A stretch of DNA of 64,000 nucleotides from Callorhinus ursinus (Eukaryota; Chordata; Mammalia; Carnivora; Otariidae), in contig NW_020312785.1 of the NCBI RefSeq assembly GCF_003265705.1, positions 15,938,192-16,002,191 on the forward strand. The letters run 5' to 3'. The translations under genes and the position numbers were made by a program. Below the pieces are notes generated by a model. That model made no database searches. It was not told the origin of the DNA and saw nothing but the letters and a program-made list of their open reading frames with translations. Positions 35,679 to 47,580 of this stretch are shown here, piece after piece; position 1 is the first letter of the stretch; every line of letters begins with the position of its first letter.

Positions 35679-37543
35679 ACTGCATTTGGCAAAAAGTAAA
35701 TAAACATTGTAATGTGAAAAAAAGTCGATAAAAGCCAGAACTAGCCAGAATCAAAAGAATGGACACTTTCATGTGCTGTTGTTTGAATTTTAAAGTAGTA
35801 TAAGCTTTTGGAGATTAATTTGTCAGCTTCCACATCTAAAATATGTAATTCTTTTGTCCCAACAATTTTACTTTTAAGAACTCTGTCCCAGAGAAATATT
35901 GTCATTGCTTTTATTTATTACATCATGTAATTTAAAGAAACATTTAAGATCTTGTGGCTTGGCTGTGAGTGTGCTTTAGCATTTTCACACCGAAATGTGT
36001 ATTATGTGTTGTATATTAGATTGTACGGGTATAAAACACCAAGAGAAGAACAAGTTTATTTACAAAGTCATTCCAGGACCTTACTAAACTAGTAGAAAAG
36101 TGCTCTGTAAGGACCCGTGGCAGAGACACAATTTAAATAAACTCTGTATGACATTTTAAGGTGTATTAGAGTTACGATTTTATCGTTTTAGATAACCAAA
36201 TTTTCTATATATGAAATACTGGGCTTTTATAGTATTTTAAAAGAATGTCTGAGGAAACTGAAAAACAACAGAAGGATGGGCTTTGAGCACATGAAGAGTT
36301 TTTGCTTTCTTGAAAAGCCATGAACCCCAGGGTTTTAATGTGACATAGTATCTATCCCTAGGAAGTATAAGAGTTTTTCAGGCTTCAGTGTTTTTTTCTA
36401 TCCAATTAAAGCTTTCTAGAAATCTGGAAAGAAAATGGAAGGTTTGAATGGCTTACCATGGATAAAAGATTAATGATTCTAAAATCTTAATGCATTCTAT
36501 ATATTAAAGAATAGGTTTTTGAGAATTTGAATATGACTATCTCTTAGTGCTCATTACATTTGTGCCAGAGTTAGATTTTAACACAGACTGAAATTCTGAA
36601 TTCTTTGAAAGGGAGAAACAGTGCAAGTTTCATCTTCATGATTTCTGTTACTAACTCCTCATTAACAATCTTAAGCACCATTTCACCAAGTTTTCTATAG
36701 ATGGGGAAGAATGTGCAAAATGTCCTGCTTTTTTTTTTTTTTTTTAATGGTTAGGATCGACTTTCCCTTCAATGGTGTGGTAAAAGTTTGTTATTTTATA
36801 ACACTCTTTGTGTCTTAATGTTAAGCAGAACATCTTTAATTTTGCTGAAAATCTGTTGCATTCATTTGATCAGGTTCAAACATAGAATGCCTCCCCCACC
36901 CCTTTCCTTAACACCCAATCTAATATTGAAGCTTTAATAATTTCTTTTCACTTTCTTTATGCTGTTTACCACTACAGCTATTTATGACATTTCAAAGCAA
37001 AGGCAAGCAAGAGACACACTATTTAAGCTCAGGCACCAACTGTTCTCATTTGGAAAATATTAATGGTGCAAGTCTTTCCACTGAGAGCCCATACTGGTTT
37101 CTAACATTGGTCTTATTTATTATGACACCCATATACTCTTGTCAGAAGAAAAATAACTTATATTTTATATATTTAAAAAGGTCTGTTTCAGACGTTTTTG
37201 GCTTCATGCAGGGCTCTTTAGCATAGATTTCTTTTATAATCCTCATAGCTTTTCTTTCTTGAGATTACTGCACAATAATATAAGGGTTATTTATAGTATA
37301 ATTTGAAAGTTAATATGTATGATTTCAACTTTATATTCTCATATTTGCAATTTTGCACATGCTCATGCTGATAATTATTTAACAACTTTGGTATAGTTCC
37401 TAATCAAAACCATAAGAATTAGCTTTCTCCTATACTTAAAATTTCACACACACTCACCATATTTTCTTACTATTATTCATTTTACATATATCTTGTGTAC
37501 TTACATGAGTATTGCAGTTTCATAAAACTTCTGCATATGTTAT
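35679..37543. other. Unrecognised sequence with a poly-T tract
   Basis: No gene or named repeat seen. Positions 36729-36745 are 17 consecutive T. Confidence 0.4.
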
Positions 37544-37557
37544 GAAATATATCCCCA

Positions 37558-37748
37558 GGGGTGCCTGGGTGGCTCAGTTGGTTAAGCAACTGCCTTCAGC
37601 TCAGGTCATGATCCTGGAGTCCCGGGATCGAGTCCCACATCAGACTCCCTGCTCAGCAGGGAGTCTGCTTCTCTCTCTGACTCTCTCCCCTCTCATGTTC
37701 TCTCTCTCTCTCTCAAATAAATAAATAAAATCTTTAAAAAAAAAAAAA
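37558..37748 (+). mobile_element. CAN (SINEC) SINE, little diverged
   Basis: Sense SINE close to the apparent consensus: GGGTGCCTGGGTGGCTCAG, GTCATGATCCTGGAGTCCC, GACTCCCTGCTCAGCAGGG, (TC)n, AAATAAATAAATAAAATC and a pure A tail of about 12 bases. It has a perfect 14-bp duplication, gaaatatatcccca (37544-37557 and 37749-37762). The intact tail and duplication point to a fairly recent insertion. Confidence 0.98.
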
Positions 37749-37762
37749 GAAATATATCCCCA

Positions 37763-38085
37763 AAGATTCTACATTCTAGAGATCAGCAATTACTCAAAAC
37801 TTACTGTGGGAAGGTTATGATTTTGCTTTATTGCACTGTACTTCTAATATTTTGCAAGGATATTTTCATTTCACTAAGGAAAACAATTCCAGATGACCAT
37901 GTTTGCTACCAAATCAGTTTTTCTTTAGTTATCATTTAATCTTTTCACTCCTAACCAGATTATAGCAACAGAGTGCTTTAAGATTTTGACCATCCTTTTT
38001 CTTTGTTCTCTTAAAAAGAGCATCATGAAATGCATCTCGGAGGTGATGTCTACATAAGATCATATAAAGTAACTTTTGTTATTAC

Positions 38086-38116
<31 letters not shown>

Positions 38117-38315
38117 CTGAGGGCTACCAGCAAGAAAAATGTGTTATCACACATTTGTTACTTTGGTTACAACTTCAAATGTTCTGTTTTACATGAATCA
38201 TTTACCCTTTTGGCCATCAAAGCTTTAAATCTCCATTTAAGTGAGTGACATAAAGTGTAATATCTCTCGTTTTCCTCATATCACTGTCACATAAGTAGTT
38301 ATAGCATTCTAATAA
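37763..38315. other. Unrecognised sequence with a (TTA)n tract
   Basis: No gene seen. Positions 38079-38114 form a (TTA)n microsatellite of about eleven repeats. Confidence 0.6.
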
Positions 38316-38331
38316 AATCTACAAACAACTA

Positions 38332-38528
38332 GGGGTGCCTGGGTGGCTCAGTCAGTTGAGCGTCTGCCTTCAGCTCTGGTCATGATCCCAGGGTCCTGGG
38401 ATCAAGCCTGGCATTGGGCTCCCTGCTCAGCGGGGAGTCTGCTTCTCCCTCTCCCACTCCCCATGCTGTGTTCCCTCTCTCCATTGTGTCTCTTTCTGTC
38501 AAATAAATAAACAAAATCTTAAAAAAAG
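38332..38528 (+). mobile_element. CAN (SINEC) SINE with target-site duplication
   Basis: Sense SINE: GGGTGCCTGGGTGGCTCAGT, GGTCATGATCCCAGGGTCC, CTCCCTGCTCAGCGGGGAG, and an AAATAAATAAACAAAATC-A tail. The duplication is aatctacaaacaacta (38316-38331) against aatctccaaagaacta (38529-38544), two mismatches. Confidence 0.97.
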
Positions 38529-38844
38529 AATCTCCAAAGAACTAAAGCATATTGAAGAATGTTAGACTAACTGAAAATTTCATAATTACATCATTTGGGT
38601 GATAAATATATGAGAAAGTTATTGTAAAGTTATTGTAAAATATGTCATTTCACAAAAAGTGGTTTGTTTAAAATGTTAAACATTTTTTATTAAATTACCA
38701 AAAATAAATCAGTTTTAATTTCAATCTTATTTATTTATAAATTACATTAACAATCACAATAATTTTATGTAATTAGTTTAAACATGAAAATTACAAAAAT
38801 GTTATGGAAACAAAATGGAGAATTCTATGTTTTGGGTAAGGCCC

Positions 38845-38955
38845 AGTATTTCAGCTTCTTCGTCTATAAAGTGGGACTATGATGCACTTAATTGGGACTA
38901 TGTGAAGGTTAATTAAATCAGTATATGTAGAGCACATAGCAGGTGTGCAGATGCA
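38845..38955 (+). mobile_element. MIR SINE fragment
   Basis: The core and 3' part of a MIR element: CAGCTTCTTCGTCTATAAAG followed by GTGGGACTATGATG, then GTGAAGGTTAATTAAATCAG, matching the MIR pattern of cctcatctgtaaaatgggg and gtgaggattaaatgag. The copy is diverged, as expected for this ancient family. Confidence 0.7.
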
Positions 38956-39039
38956 GCTCTCCCCCCTCCCTTGTTAAGCACGTAAATATTGTTTACTTTA
39001 GAAAGACCCTTTAGTTCATGAATCTCTGTGACCTACAGG

Positions 39040-39310
39040 TATCTTTAGCAGACACTTATTGTTCTTATGTGCAAAACAATATGCAGAAACAAAATAAAAG
39101 TGCAAATACGGCCATCACCTGCATTTATGGAGTTCACAATCTTTAGAACAGACTTCTAAAAAGACAAAATACAACCCCACCTGTATTATTAACAAGCAGA
39201 TGTGAAATTAAATGGAAGCAGAATGTAGCTTCTCAGAAAAGTTGGCATGAAATCTGTATCTTTAAGGATGAGTAGAATTTTTTAGGTCAAGAATAGTTGT
39301 TTTTTTATTT
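39040..39310 (-). mobile_element. Probable L2-type relic (antisense)
   Basis: Contains a degraded series resembling the complement of an L2 3' end: ATTTATGGAGTTCACAATC, then CTTCTCAGAAAAGTTGGCATG and AAGGATGAGTAGAATTTTTTAG. Strongly diverged; family assignment is tentative. Confidence 0.5.
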
Positions 39311-39394
39311 TTTTAAGTATTCCAAACAAAGGAAAAGTATGTGCAAAATATAGTTTTAAAGAATTAAAGGAGTATTAATATATGTTCCTCATAA

Positions 39395-39490
39395 CAAATC
39401 TGTGAATTAGGAATTACAGTTATACTTGTTTTATAGTTGACAAAATTGAGGCACAGAGTTTAAGTAACTTTTTTAGGGTTTCACAGATAG
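39395..39490 (-). mobile_element. MIR SINE fragment (antisense)
   Basis: The plus strand reads ATTGAGGCACAGAGTTTAAG, TAACTTTTTTAGGGTTTCAC and AGATAG, the complement of the MIR core (the family pattern in this orientation is gaggctcagagaggttaagtaacttgcccaaggtcacacagctag). Confidence 0.75.
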
Positions 39491-40161
39491 GAACATGAAT
39501 TATTTAATTATTTTAATGTTCACATAATGTTTACCCAAGGATATCATCTTTTTGGAAATCTTACACATGCTAAGTGTATTTTTAATCATTTGTATTCAAC
39601 AAAAATTCTGAAAAACATTAAGATTAAATATCCATGAGGGTAAACACCAGACATTTCCTTGAATAAATATGTTGATGAAACTTGCATGGAAATCAATGCT
39701 TGATACTTGTATTTTTAGCTATGATCCACACACACATCATATTCTAAGAACAACGTTTAGATTTAACTGAAATGAAATTTATATTTTTTCTTTTTTATTC
39801 TATTTAATTCCTGATATTTATTATATAGACAATTATCCATGTCTACATTTTTGTACTTTTTAAATGAATGTACAGTGCTCTAATACTTTATTGTAACAGA
39901 ACTTATTAATTTAAACCTATATATTATGTATATTATTTCTAAGTTGATAATGTTGATAAATCAAATAAGCAAAACTGCATATATTCATTATAATTTGTTT
40001 TATTTAGAATTTAAAAGAATTGAATGACTATACTAAATTGTAAAATTTTCATACTCCTAATACATATCATATTTATTTCCTGGATGCATTTGACAATTTA
40101 CTCTTCCTCCAGAAGAAAATGCCAACTTTATAATATTTCTGTAATGCCTGTATTATCATTT
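39491..40161. other. Unrecognised AT-rich sequence
   Basis: No gene or named repeat recognised. Confidence 0.4.
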
Positions 40162-40176
40162 AAAATAACCTTTGGC

Positions 40177-40387
40177 GGGCGCCTGGGTGGCTCAGTTGGT
40201 TAAGCGACTGCCTTCGGCTCAGGTCATGATCCTGGAGTCCCAGGATCGAGTCCCGCATCGGACTCCCTGCTCGGCGGGGAGTCTGCTTCTCCCTCTGACC
40301 CTCCTTCCTCTCGTGCTCTCTATCTCTCATTCTCTCTCTCTCAAATAAATAAATAAAATCTTTAAAAAAAAATAAAATAAAAAAAAT
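40177..40387 (+). mobile_element. CAN (SINEC) SINE, youngest-looking copy
   Basis: The cleanest SINE in the window. Head GGGCGCCTGGGTGGCTCAG keeps its CpGs; GTTAAGCGACTGCCTTCGGC, GATCGAGTCCCGCATCGGAC and CTGCTCGGCGGGGAGTCTGC follow, then (TC)n, AAATAAATAAATAAAATC and a long A-rich tail. It has a perfect 15-bp duplication, aaaataacctttggc (40162-40176 and 40388-40402). Retained CpGs in the head and body indicate little time for deamination. Confidence 0.98.
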
Positions 40388-40402
40388 AAAATAACCTTTG
40401 GC

Positions 40403-41179
40403 AATTTGTTGGACAGAATAACAGTCTAAAAACAAATATATTATTTAATATTTATTATGAATAATACTTTGTGTAATAACCGTGTATTTCTTTTGTAAAA
40501 TTTTTCTTGGTAGATTTTGACTATTATTCCATTGTTATATTGGTGTTGATTTTTACTGATTTACTATTTTTAATTTATGTACAAATACATTATATTACCC
40601 CTTTGGCAGAAATGCTGCCACTATTCTTTCAGTTTATCATTTGTTCTCTACTATATTTATAGTTTATTTTAATACACATAAATTTTAACATTTGAAAATG
40701 TAGTCAGAGAGATTAACCTTTATGATTTGATTTTTGGCTTTTCTTTTGTATTTTAAAAATACCATTCACAATCCAAAATTACATGAGTATTCATCTTTAT
40801 CTCAATAGCAATGATGGATATAATGTTGTCTCTTATCCTTATACCACTTTGAACAATCTCTTTTCCATTGAATTACCTCATCTTCCTTCTAACTACATGT
40901 AACTCATAATATAGGCCCTACTCAGCAGTATCTCTCCTTCTCTTAAATTCAATGACCATCCTACATTCTTCTATTGACTAAAGTCTATCTCATCCAAGTT
41001 GACCATCTTCTTTCTGAAAGTCTTACAACATTTAACGTTGGAGTTACTCATTACAAAATCACATTAAGACCATTAAACTTTCAAAAATATATGTCTTAAC
41101 CTTATAACTAAACTATAACATATCAGAAGTCATGACTTTCTGTTAAATATTATATAGCTTTATAGACTTTGTTTCTAGA
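40403..41179. other. Unrecognised AT-rich sequence
   Basis: No gene or named repeat recognised. Confidence 0.4.
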
Positions 41180-41375
41180 TTCCATGGTTTTGCAACCTGG
41201 CTCTATAACATAGTGGCTGTGAAACCTTCAGCAACTTATTAAACCTCTTCCTGTTTCAGGTTACTTCTTGGCAACTGAGAATAATATTCAAGACAAATGA
41301 GCTAACAAGTATAAGTTTTAAGAACAGTCCTTGACATAAAGTAAGCAAAGGATTAGCTGTTATTAGATTAGATAG
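41180..41375 (+). mobile_element. MIR SINE, diverged
   Basis: Follows the MIR layout: GCTCTATAACATAGTGGCTGT, AACTTATTAAACCTCTTCC, TGTTTCAGGTTACTTC, a central GAATAAT segment, then TTGACATAAAGTAAGC near the end (family pattern: ttacttaacctctctgtgcctcagtttcctcatc and ggcacatagtaagc). Confidence 0.72.
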
Positions 41376-41902
41376 TAACTGCATACCCTTAGTGCAATAT
41401 TTAACTTATAGCAGTCCTTAATAAAATTTTGTTCAGTGACTAAGACCTATGTTGAAGCTTCAGTGTTTTTTCTTCTGAAATCCATGTAAAAAAAGTTTTG
41501 ATAAATACATACAACTTTCCCACTAAGATCAGGAACAAGGTAAGGATATTTCTACTCATTATCCTTTACAACCTCATACTGGAAACCTAGCTAATGCAGT
41601 AAGACAAGAAAAGGAAATAAAAGAACTTAAGATTAGGAACAAAAAAAATAAAACTGTCTTGGTTTGCAAATGACTTCAATGTCCATGTAGAAAACCTGAA
41701 AAAATCAACAAAAAAACCCTGAAATTAATAAGCAATTGTAACAAGGTTGCAGGATACAAGGTTAATATGCAAAAGTCAATTACTTTTCTATATACCAGCA
41801 ATGCATTATGTGGAATTTGATATTAGTAACACAATACCATTTACATTAAACTTCCTTCTCCAAAGAAAAATACTTACATATAAATCTAACAAAATCTGTA
41901 CA

Positions 41903-42303
41903 TGTTGGAGGAGATAATCAAGAAGATGTGACAACCAGCTGACCTTCAACCTGGACCCTGGCAATTAGAGGCTCTTTACGCCTCCCCTTGTTTTTGAAAT
42001 GTGCAGCCTGCTTGCCTCCCCCACTCCCAGAAGCTACTCTAAGGACACAGCTTTGAGATAGAAATGTGGTGTTGAAGCTATCTGGACTGTATATATGACT
42101 GAGCCTAGTTAAGCATCTATATAAACTTTAATGATTCTGGTGGGTAGTTGGGGAGATCTACTCATCTTGCTGCCACTCAAGACAAGACTTACAAGTAACT
42201 TCTTTGATTATTCAGGCTGCCATCTACCAATATGGAGTGGCCTTTCTCTTTCTTTGGTGTCTCCCTACCCTCAATGTATGGGGGGTAATTTCAGATTACA
42301 CCC
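41903..42303 (+). mobile_element. LTR-like block inside L1 (possible ERVL-type LTR)
   Basis: About 400 bp unrelated to L1 separate two L1 parts. The block starts TGTTGGAGGAGATAATCAAG and contains GTGACAACCAGCTGACC, AGAGGCTCTTTACGCC, a TATATAAACTTTAATG segment, ATCTTGCTGCCACTCAAGAC and a T/G-rich right end. Its size and the TG start with possible CA end suggest a solitary LTR of an old ERVL-like element. I found no target duplication, perhaps because the L1 was also deleted there. Family not named. Confidence 0.5.
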
Positions 42304-42326
42304 AGGAAACTCCCAGGGAGTTTCCT
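42304..42326. repeat. Perfect 11-bp hairpin palindrome
   Basis: The arms aggaaactccc (42304-42314) and gggagtttcct (42316-42326) are exact reverse complements around one base. It lies exactly at the junction between the LTR-like block and the resumed L1 sequence. Confidence 0.95.
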
Positions 42327-43021
42327 AGATACTTACACAGAGGAATTAAAGTTTATATTTACACAAAAATCTATGCACAGATGTGTGTAGCAGCCTAGTT
42401 CATAAATGCCAAAACTTGGAAGCAACCAAGATATCCTTCAGTAGGTGAATGGACAAATTGTGATATATCCAGACATTAAAATAGTGTTTATTGCTAGAAA
42501 GAGTTAATAAATCATCAAAAGATATGGTGGAAACTTAAATGCATATTACTAAATGAAAGCAAATCTGAAAAGGCTACATAGTGCATGACTACAACTATAT
42601 GGCATTCTGAAAATGTACATCTATGGAGACTATAAGATCAGTGGTTCCTAGGGATTAGTGAGGAGGGAAGTATGAATAGATGAAGCAGAGGATTCAAGAC
42701 AGTGAAACTGTCCTGTATCATAGTATGATGGATATATGTCAACACACAATTGTCAAAACCCATCAAATGTACAATGCCAAGAGTGAACCCAACTATTAAG
42801 ACTGGGTAATAAAGATATGTTAATGTAGATTCATGAATTGTAACAAAAATAGCACTCCAGTGAAGGATACTGATAGTGGAGTCAACTGTGTATATATAGG
42901 GAAGGGGAGCAGGGAGTATATGGGAATTCTCTGTATTTTCTGCTCAATTTTGCTGTAAATCTAAAACTTCTTTAAAGTCTATTTAAAAGGAAAAGAATAC
43001 ACACATACATGTGTGTGTGCA

Positions 43022-43373
43022 CACGTGTTATGGTGAGCGCTGTGAATTGTTTAAGACTGTTGAATCACAGACCTGTACCTTTGAAATAAAGAATACATTA
43101 TATGTTAAAAAAAAAAAAAAAGAAGATAGTAGGAAGGGAAAAATGAAAGGGGGGAAATCGGAGGGGGAGGCGAACCATGAGTGACTAAGGACTCTGAGAA
43201 ACAAACTGAGGGTTCTACAGAGGAGGGGGTGGGGGATGGTTAGCCCAGTGATGGGTATTAAAGAGGGCACATATTGAATGGAGCACTGGGTGTTATACAC
43301 AAAAAAATGAATCATGGAACACTACATCAAAAACTATGATGTAATGCATGGTGATTAACATAACAATAAAAAA
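43022..43373 (+). mobile_element. Carnivore L1 3' end
   Basis: Plus-strand L1 3' UTR: GTGAGCGCTGTGAATTGTTT, GAATCACAGACCTGTACC, an A-run then AGAAGATAGTAGGAAGGG, GGCGAACCATGAGTGAC, CTGAGGGTTCTACAGAGG, GTTATACACA, GGAACACTACATCAAAAAC and GTGATTAACATAACAATAAA. It abuts the older L1 end on its left. No clear target duplication was found. The same family ends occur at 3937-4213 and 56943-57265. Confidence 0.95.
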
Positions 43374-44084
43374 GAAAGTATATTAAAAATAAAATTCTCA
43401 AAGTCTGTAGGCATCATTATGACATAGTTATTTTTCTTATGTTTGGTTGGATAACTAATAATTATTTTGGTGTCTAACTTTCATAACTAATGCAGTTATT
43501 AAAAATAGGTATATTTTATTCAGTCTGATCATGAGAGTTTATTTTATTTTACATTTTTAAATAATCATTGCTGTGGAAGTTCCAAATTCTAAGCTGGTTC
43601 AATGGCAAAAATCTCTGAATCTAGTAAAATAATCATTTATCTTTCTTCAGTATCTTTTCTCCACACTGTTCTGCTTAAGATAAATGACAGATCCTCCCAG
43701 TTTTGAAGGTAAAGCAGATTTTGAAAACAAATTTTTAGAAGCATGTACTTCAAGCTGGTTTAGTAATAGAGTCTCTATTTTCATATACCATTAATTATAG
43801 TTTTTGCTTTTTTAAATCAGTAATGAATATATATAAGAATGAAGTGTGGACAAAGTCACAAATGGTTGACTTAACACTTGTTGATGTAATACTTGTTGAT
43901 GTCTGTTTAGAAGATAAGAGGGAAGATTTAAATATCAAGATTATCAGAACAAGCCATAACATTAAATAACTGCAACTGGAAAAACTTGGGATATATCTAA
44001 GAATTTATGTTTACTTTGTAAATTACCTTTTTTAACAACAAACTATTGAAAATACACAGCTTGTAACTATCTAGTAATTTTTGA
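43374..44084. other. Unrecognised AT-rich sequence
   Basis: No gene or named repeat recognised. A short direct repeat, acttgttgatgt, occurs twice at about 43876-43903. Confidence 0.4.
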
Positions 44085-44275
44085 AAAAGTTACGCATATA
44101 CTATGTGTCCACCACTGTTGTAGCCAAGATGTTTACATCAGATAACAGTATAGACAGAGATTCTCACACCTAATAGAGCTCACTTTGTTGCAGAAGGATA
44201 TAGAAATAGTGATAAACATAATAATTAACTAAGCTTTATAATATACTAGAAGGTGATAAGTATGATGTCTATGAA
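44085..44275 (-). mobile_element. Probable L2 relic (antisense)
   Basis: The plus strand reads ATACTATGTGTCCACCACTG, AATAGAGCTCACTTTG and AGGTGATAAGTATGATGTC, resembling the complement of an L2 3' end (family pattern ctactatgtgccaggcactg ... gagctcacattctag ... gtgataagtgctatgaag). Diverged and truncated. Confidence 0.55.
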
Positions 44276-45411
44276 GTTTTCACATTTTTATTACCCAGCA
44301 TTTCACTTGTAGAGATGGAAGAATGTAAAACCATATATCAATGAGCAATGCCTACATTCCTTTCCCCATTTGGAAGTTCTTATTTTAGTAAACTTTTTCA
44401 AATTATAAGAACAACAAAATAAATCACCTGCCAACATAACTCAATTATTTCTGTTACTTTTAAAAGGCAGTTTTTATTTTTCAGGCTCAAGAATTATCAT
44501 TTTAAAATATCATAAAAGATAAGATGGCTATGAAATATGGAATTTTGCCTTTACATTAGAGGGACTTTTTTATGTTTAACAGCAAATAAACTTTATAAAA
44601 AACTATTAATATTTTATTAAAATATAGATAATAATACCAGGGAATATTTTAATGGAATGTGGTTATTATTCAACTATTTTCTTGTCCCAGACTATATTGA
44701 GCAACTTTCTATATTTTAGCAACATGGAGGTATTTAAATGGGGTTTGTGGAAAGTAAGAGAGAATAGAGTGTAAAAGAACCAGTATATCCTGATTGTATT
44801 TTATTTGTCTTTTTGGTGCTGTGAAGTTTCAAGATACTTCAGTTTATCCTCACTACCGTTACCTAGAAACAATGAGACTCTTTTATACAAAGTTGAAATA
44901 TCCAGCACTGGATCACCTTATTGGAAGCATTCAATAATGACAATCTGAGGCTGTACAAATAGTGGCACTCAATAATTATTGAACTATTGAATCAGTGTTG
45001 TAATATAAACAGTAGGATTGTATTTTCAGTTAAAATATATGAAGTAGATCAGCAATCATAAAAAAACCCACATTCACTGATATTAATCATTTGAAAGTAT
45101 GTATTTTCAATTTATTACACAATAAAATATACTTAATTACGAACACAAATAAGGAATTAGTCAACAGAATTGAATATTTCATTATTGGCACAGAATTGTA
45201 TCACACAGTAAAGAAAGATTTTTTCATTAGGGCTTAGTCTTCAGAAAGTTCTTGTTTAGGATCCCTTTAAAAATGCAATACAGTATCTAGGGATTTTTGC
45301 CTACTAATGTAGAAATTCCTCCAACCATATTTCCTTATGTTCTTTGGGCACTTTGTCTTTTATCCAAATTCACTCTTTTTTAATTCTTCTTAATATTTGA
45401 TTTTTTTCTTT
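44276..45411. other. Unrecognised AT-rich sequence
   Basis: No gene or named repeat recognised. Confidence 0.4.
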
Positions 45412-45946
45412 TGTGGTGGACAGAACCTAAGGTCATTCTATATGTTTCTTACCTCCTGATGTTCAAATCGTTGTGTAAGCCCCTCTTCTAGAGTGTGGTC
45501 TTGATCTGTTACTTGCTTCTAACCAATAGAATAGGGCAAAGGTGACTGCTGTGACTGCATTATATTATATATGACCATTCTGCCAGCTCTCATTCTCCTA
45601 TTGGGATTTAAGAAGCCATGTTTTAAATGGCTTATGGAGAGGGTCATATGGCAGGAAATTGCAAAAGACAGCAATTTCCTGAGATCATCCTCCATTTGAA
45701 AGCCTGCATGAATCCAGGGAAACAATTTTCCCACAGCCTGTATGTGCTTGGAATTGGATTATTCCCCAGCTGAGCCTCCAGATGAGGACACAACCTGGCT
45801 GACTGAAGCCCCTGAGACCCTGAACAGAGGACCTAGCTAATGCCATGCCTGGACTCCTAAAGCACAGAAGTTGAGATAAATTTTTGTTTTTTCAAGCTAC
45901 CCACTAAATATGCACTATTTATTATAAAACATAGAAAACTAATACA
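45412..45946 (+). mobile_element. MLT1-like LTR (ERVL-MaLR)
   Basis: The sequence begins TGTGGTGGACAGAACCTAAG and follows an MLT1-like order: GTGTGGTCTTGATCTGTTAC, TTGCTTCTAACCAATAGAAT, a GGAGAGGGTCATATGGC segment, CAGATGAGGACACAACC, CCTGAGACCCTGAACAGAGG, and the terminal GAGATAAATTTTTGTTTTTTC-like region ending ATAGAAAACTAATACAC. No internal region is attached. The subfamily is uncertain. The minus-strand frame at 45519-45734 is incidental. Confidence 0.7.
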
Positions 45947-46954
45947 CTCCCCTACCACCAGATTCTTGTTTATGCACATCCCATTGTCTATGTTACCTTT
46001 CCTTCCCATATAAACAAATCAAAAATTCAAGTTAAACACTTTATTTAATATTTAGTCTATATCAAGTCTTTGTTGATTTCTACTAATGTTAAAAAAACTT
46101 TACTTTCTCAAAATCCCCATAATATTTAACTGATTATGAGTATTAAACACTTTATTGAGTACATATAACATTTCAGAAATGGTGCTAGATCACAGTCCCT
46201 ATCATTAAAGGTCTCAAGAAGTGCCATGAATACAGTAATAATTAACTGTTTTAATAATTAAATCTGTGATACAACTTTCTTACGTATATTTACAATTAAA
46301 TATTGATATTTTAATATTCATTTTAGTCTTTTAAACAGTGTTTCTTAATTGTGCATGGTTTAGGTTTGTTTTTATATGATTCACAACCCTAAAAGAAAGA
46401 CATGCATAAAATAATAAGCATACAAGTTTTAGAGGGATCAGATAATGCATTTCAATGGATCTGATGTTAAGAAGTGTAACTATCTTACAAAAGGAGTGAA
46501 AGTAAAATCATACTAGCTTTTCTGGCTATTATGATTATCCCATGTGCATGAAAGTGAAAAAAAAGACTACACTTTCAATTACAGTTAGTTCATTTTTATA
46601 CTCCAACAATTAAACATATAAAAGACAAAGTGCTTTTGCCATATGATAAATTGTAAAAAGACAGCTGTTTCACATGATTTTGCAAACACAAGAAAGAACT
46701 TCAAGTCTATAATGACTGAAATGTTGAAAGTTCAGGATATTTAAGTTTTTAAAATTTTAAAAAGAAATATTCTCCCCCTTAAATAAAATGTTCATAGAAT
46801 TGTTCAGAAGTCATTTAGAGCTCTTAGCATTGAAGATTAAATTTGAAAGCATTACGTTTTTATAAATATTGTTTATTTTGGAAGTCAGGCTTTCAAACTT
46901 TTATTTAATTTGCTAAAAATTATATCCGGTGTCATTTTAATTTTTTTTGTTTTT
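45947..46954. other. Unrecognised sequence, possible L2 piece
   Basis: No gene seen. Around 46140-46260 (CACTTTATTGAGTACATATAAC, then GGTGCTAGATCACAGTCCC) a short stretch resembles an antisense L2 end; low confidence. Confidence 0.4.
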
Positions 46955-47580
46955 ATCCCCTTAACACTTTTATTTGGAGATATAGATTTGCTCAAATACA
47001 ATTTTGCAATATATAGAAGCACTTTTCATGAATGTATCCCTATGACTGGGAAAATCTTACTCCATAAATGTGTATAAATGTGTATATGTGTGTATATAAA
47101 GACATGATTAAAAATATATTTGCAAAAACGTGGTTATAATATGCATACTAATATGCACATCTTGTTTCCATTTAAAATATATATATGTGTGTATAAAAGA
47201 CATACATGCAGGAATTTGTATATACACAATATATATACACACATATGTTCCCTATATATACACATATGTGTATATACATATATGAAAATTTTCCGTATTC
47301 ATATATAGTCTATCTCATTCTTTTAAACAACGTAATAGCATTGCATATTATGAACATACATAGTTATCAACTAATCAAAAATGTTGATGTTTTCAGAATT
47401 CTGCTAAATAAGCAAAAATCTTCCTATTTACAGCTAATGAGTAAGTATAAGCAAGTATATAGATAATACAAACGAGTTAAGTGTGGATTTGCTAGGTCAA
47501 AGGGCATGAGAGTGTGTAATTTGCATAAACATAATCAAATTTTCCTTTTAAAAAGTGGGAACTAATTTACTCTTTTATGG
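46955..47580 (-). mobile_element. Possible very old L1 fragment with AT-rich expansions
   Basis: Plus-strand pieces such as ACACTTTTATTTGGAGATATAG (near 46965) and GTGGATTTGCTAGGTCAAAGG (near 47483) resemble antisense L1 3'-region sequence of old L1M families. Between them lie TATA/TGTG-rich stretches (47055-47290). Heavily decayed; boundaries and identity are uncertain. Confidence 0.35.

Larger units (their letters stand above)
41510..42990 (+). mobile_element. L1 (L1M-type) ORF2 fragment and 3' end, interrupted
   Basis: Positions 41510-41902 match the L1 ORF2 reverse-transcriptase region (CCCACTAAGATCAGGAACAAG, GGATACAAGGTTAATATGCA, TATATACCAGCAATG). After a foreign block, 42325-42990 match the ORF2 C-terminal end and 3' UTR (GGAAGCAACCAAGATATCC, TGAATGGACAAATTGTGATA, AAATGTACAATGCCAAGAG, TATATGGGAATTCTCTGTA). 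Roughly 1.5 kb of ORF2 between the parts is missing, so both an insertion and a deletion occurred. Decayed, no intact frame. Confidence 0.88.

Noticed and set aside
40177..40260. SINE heads as tRNA genes
   Set aside because: The heads derive from a tRNA and keep promoter-like boxes, but they lack a proper cloverleaf and acceptor end and are followed by SINE bodies and A-rich tails.
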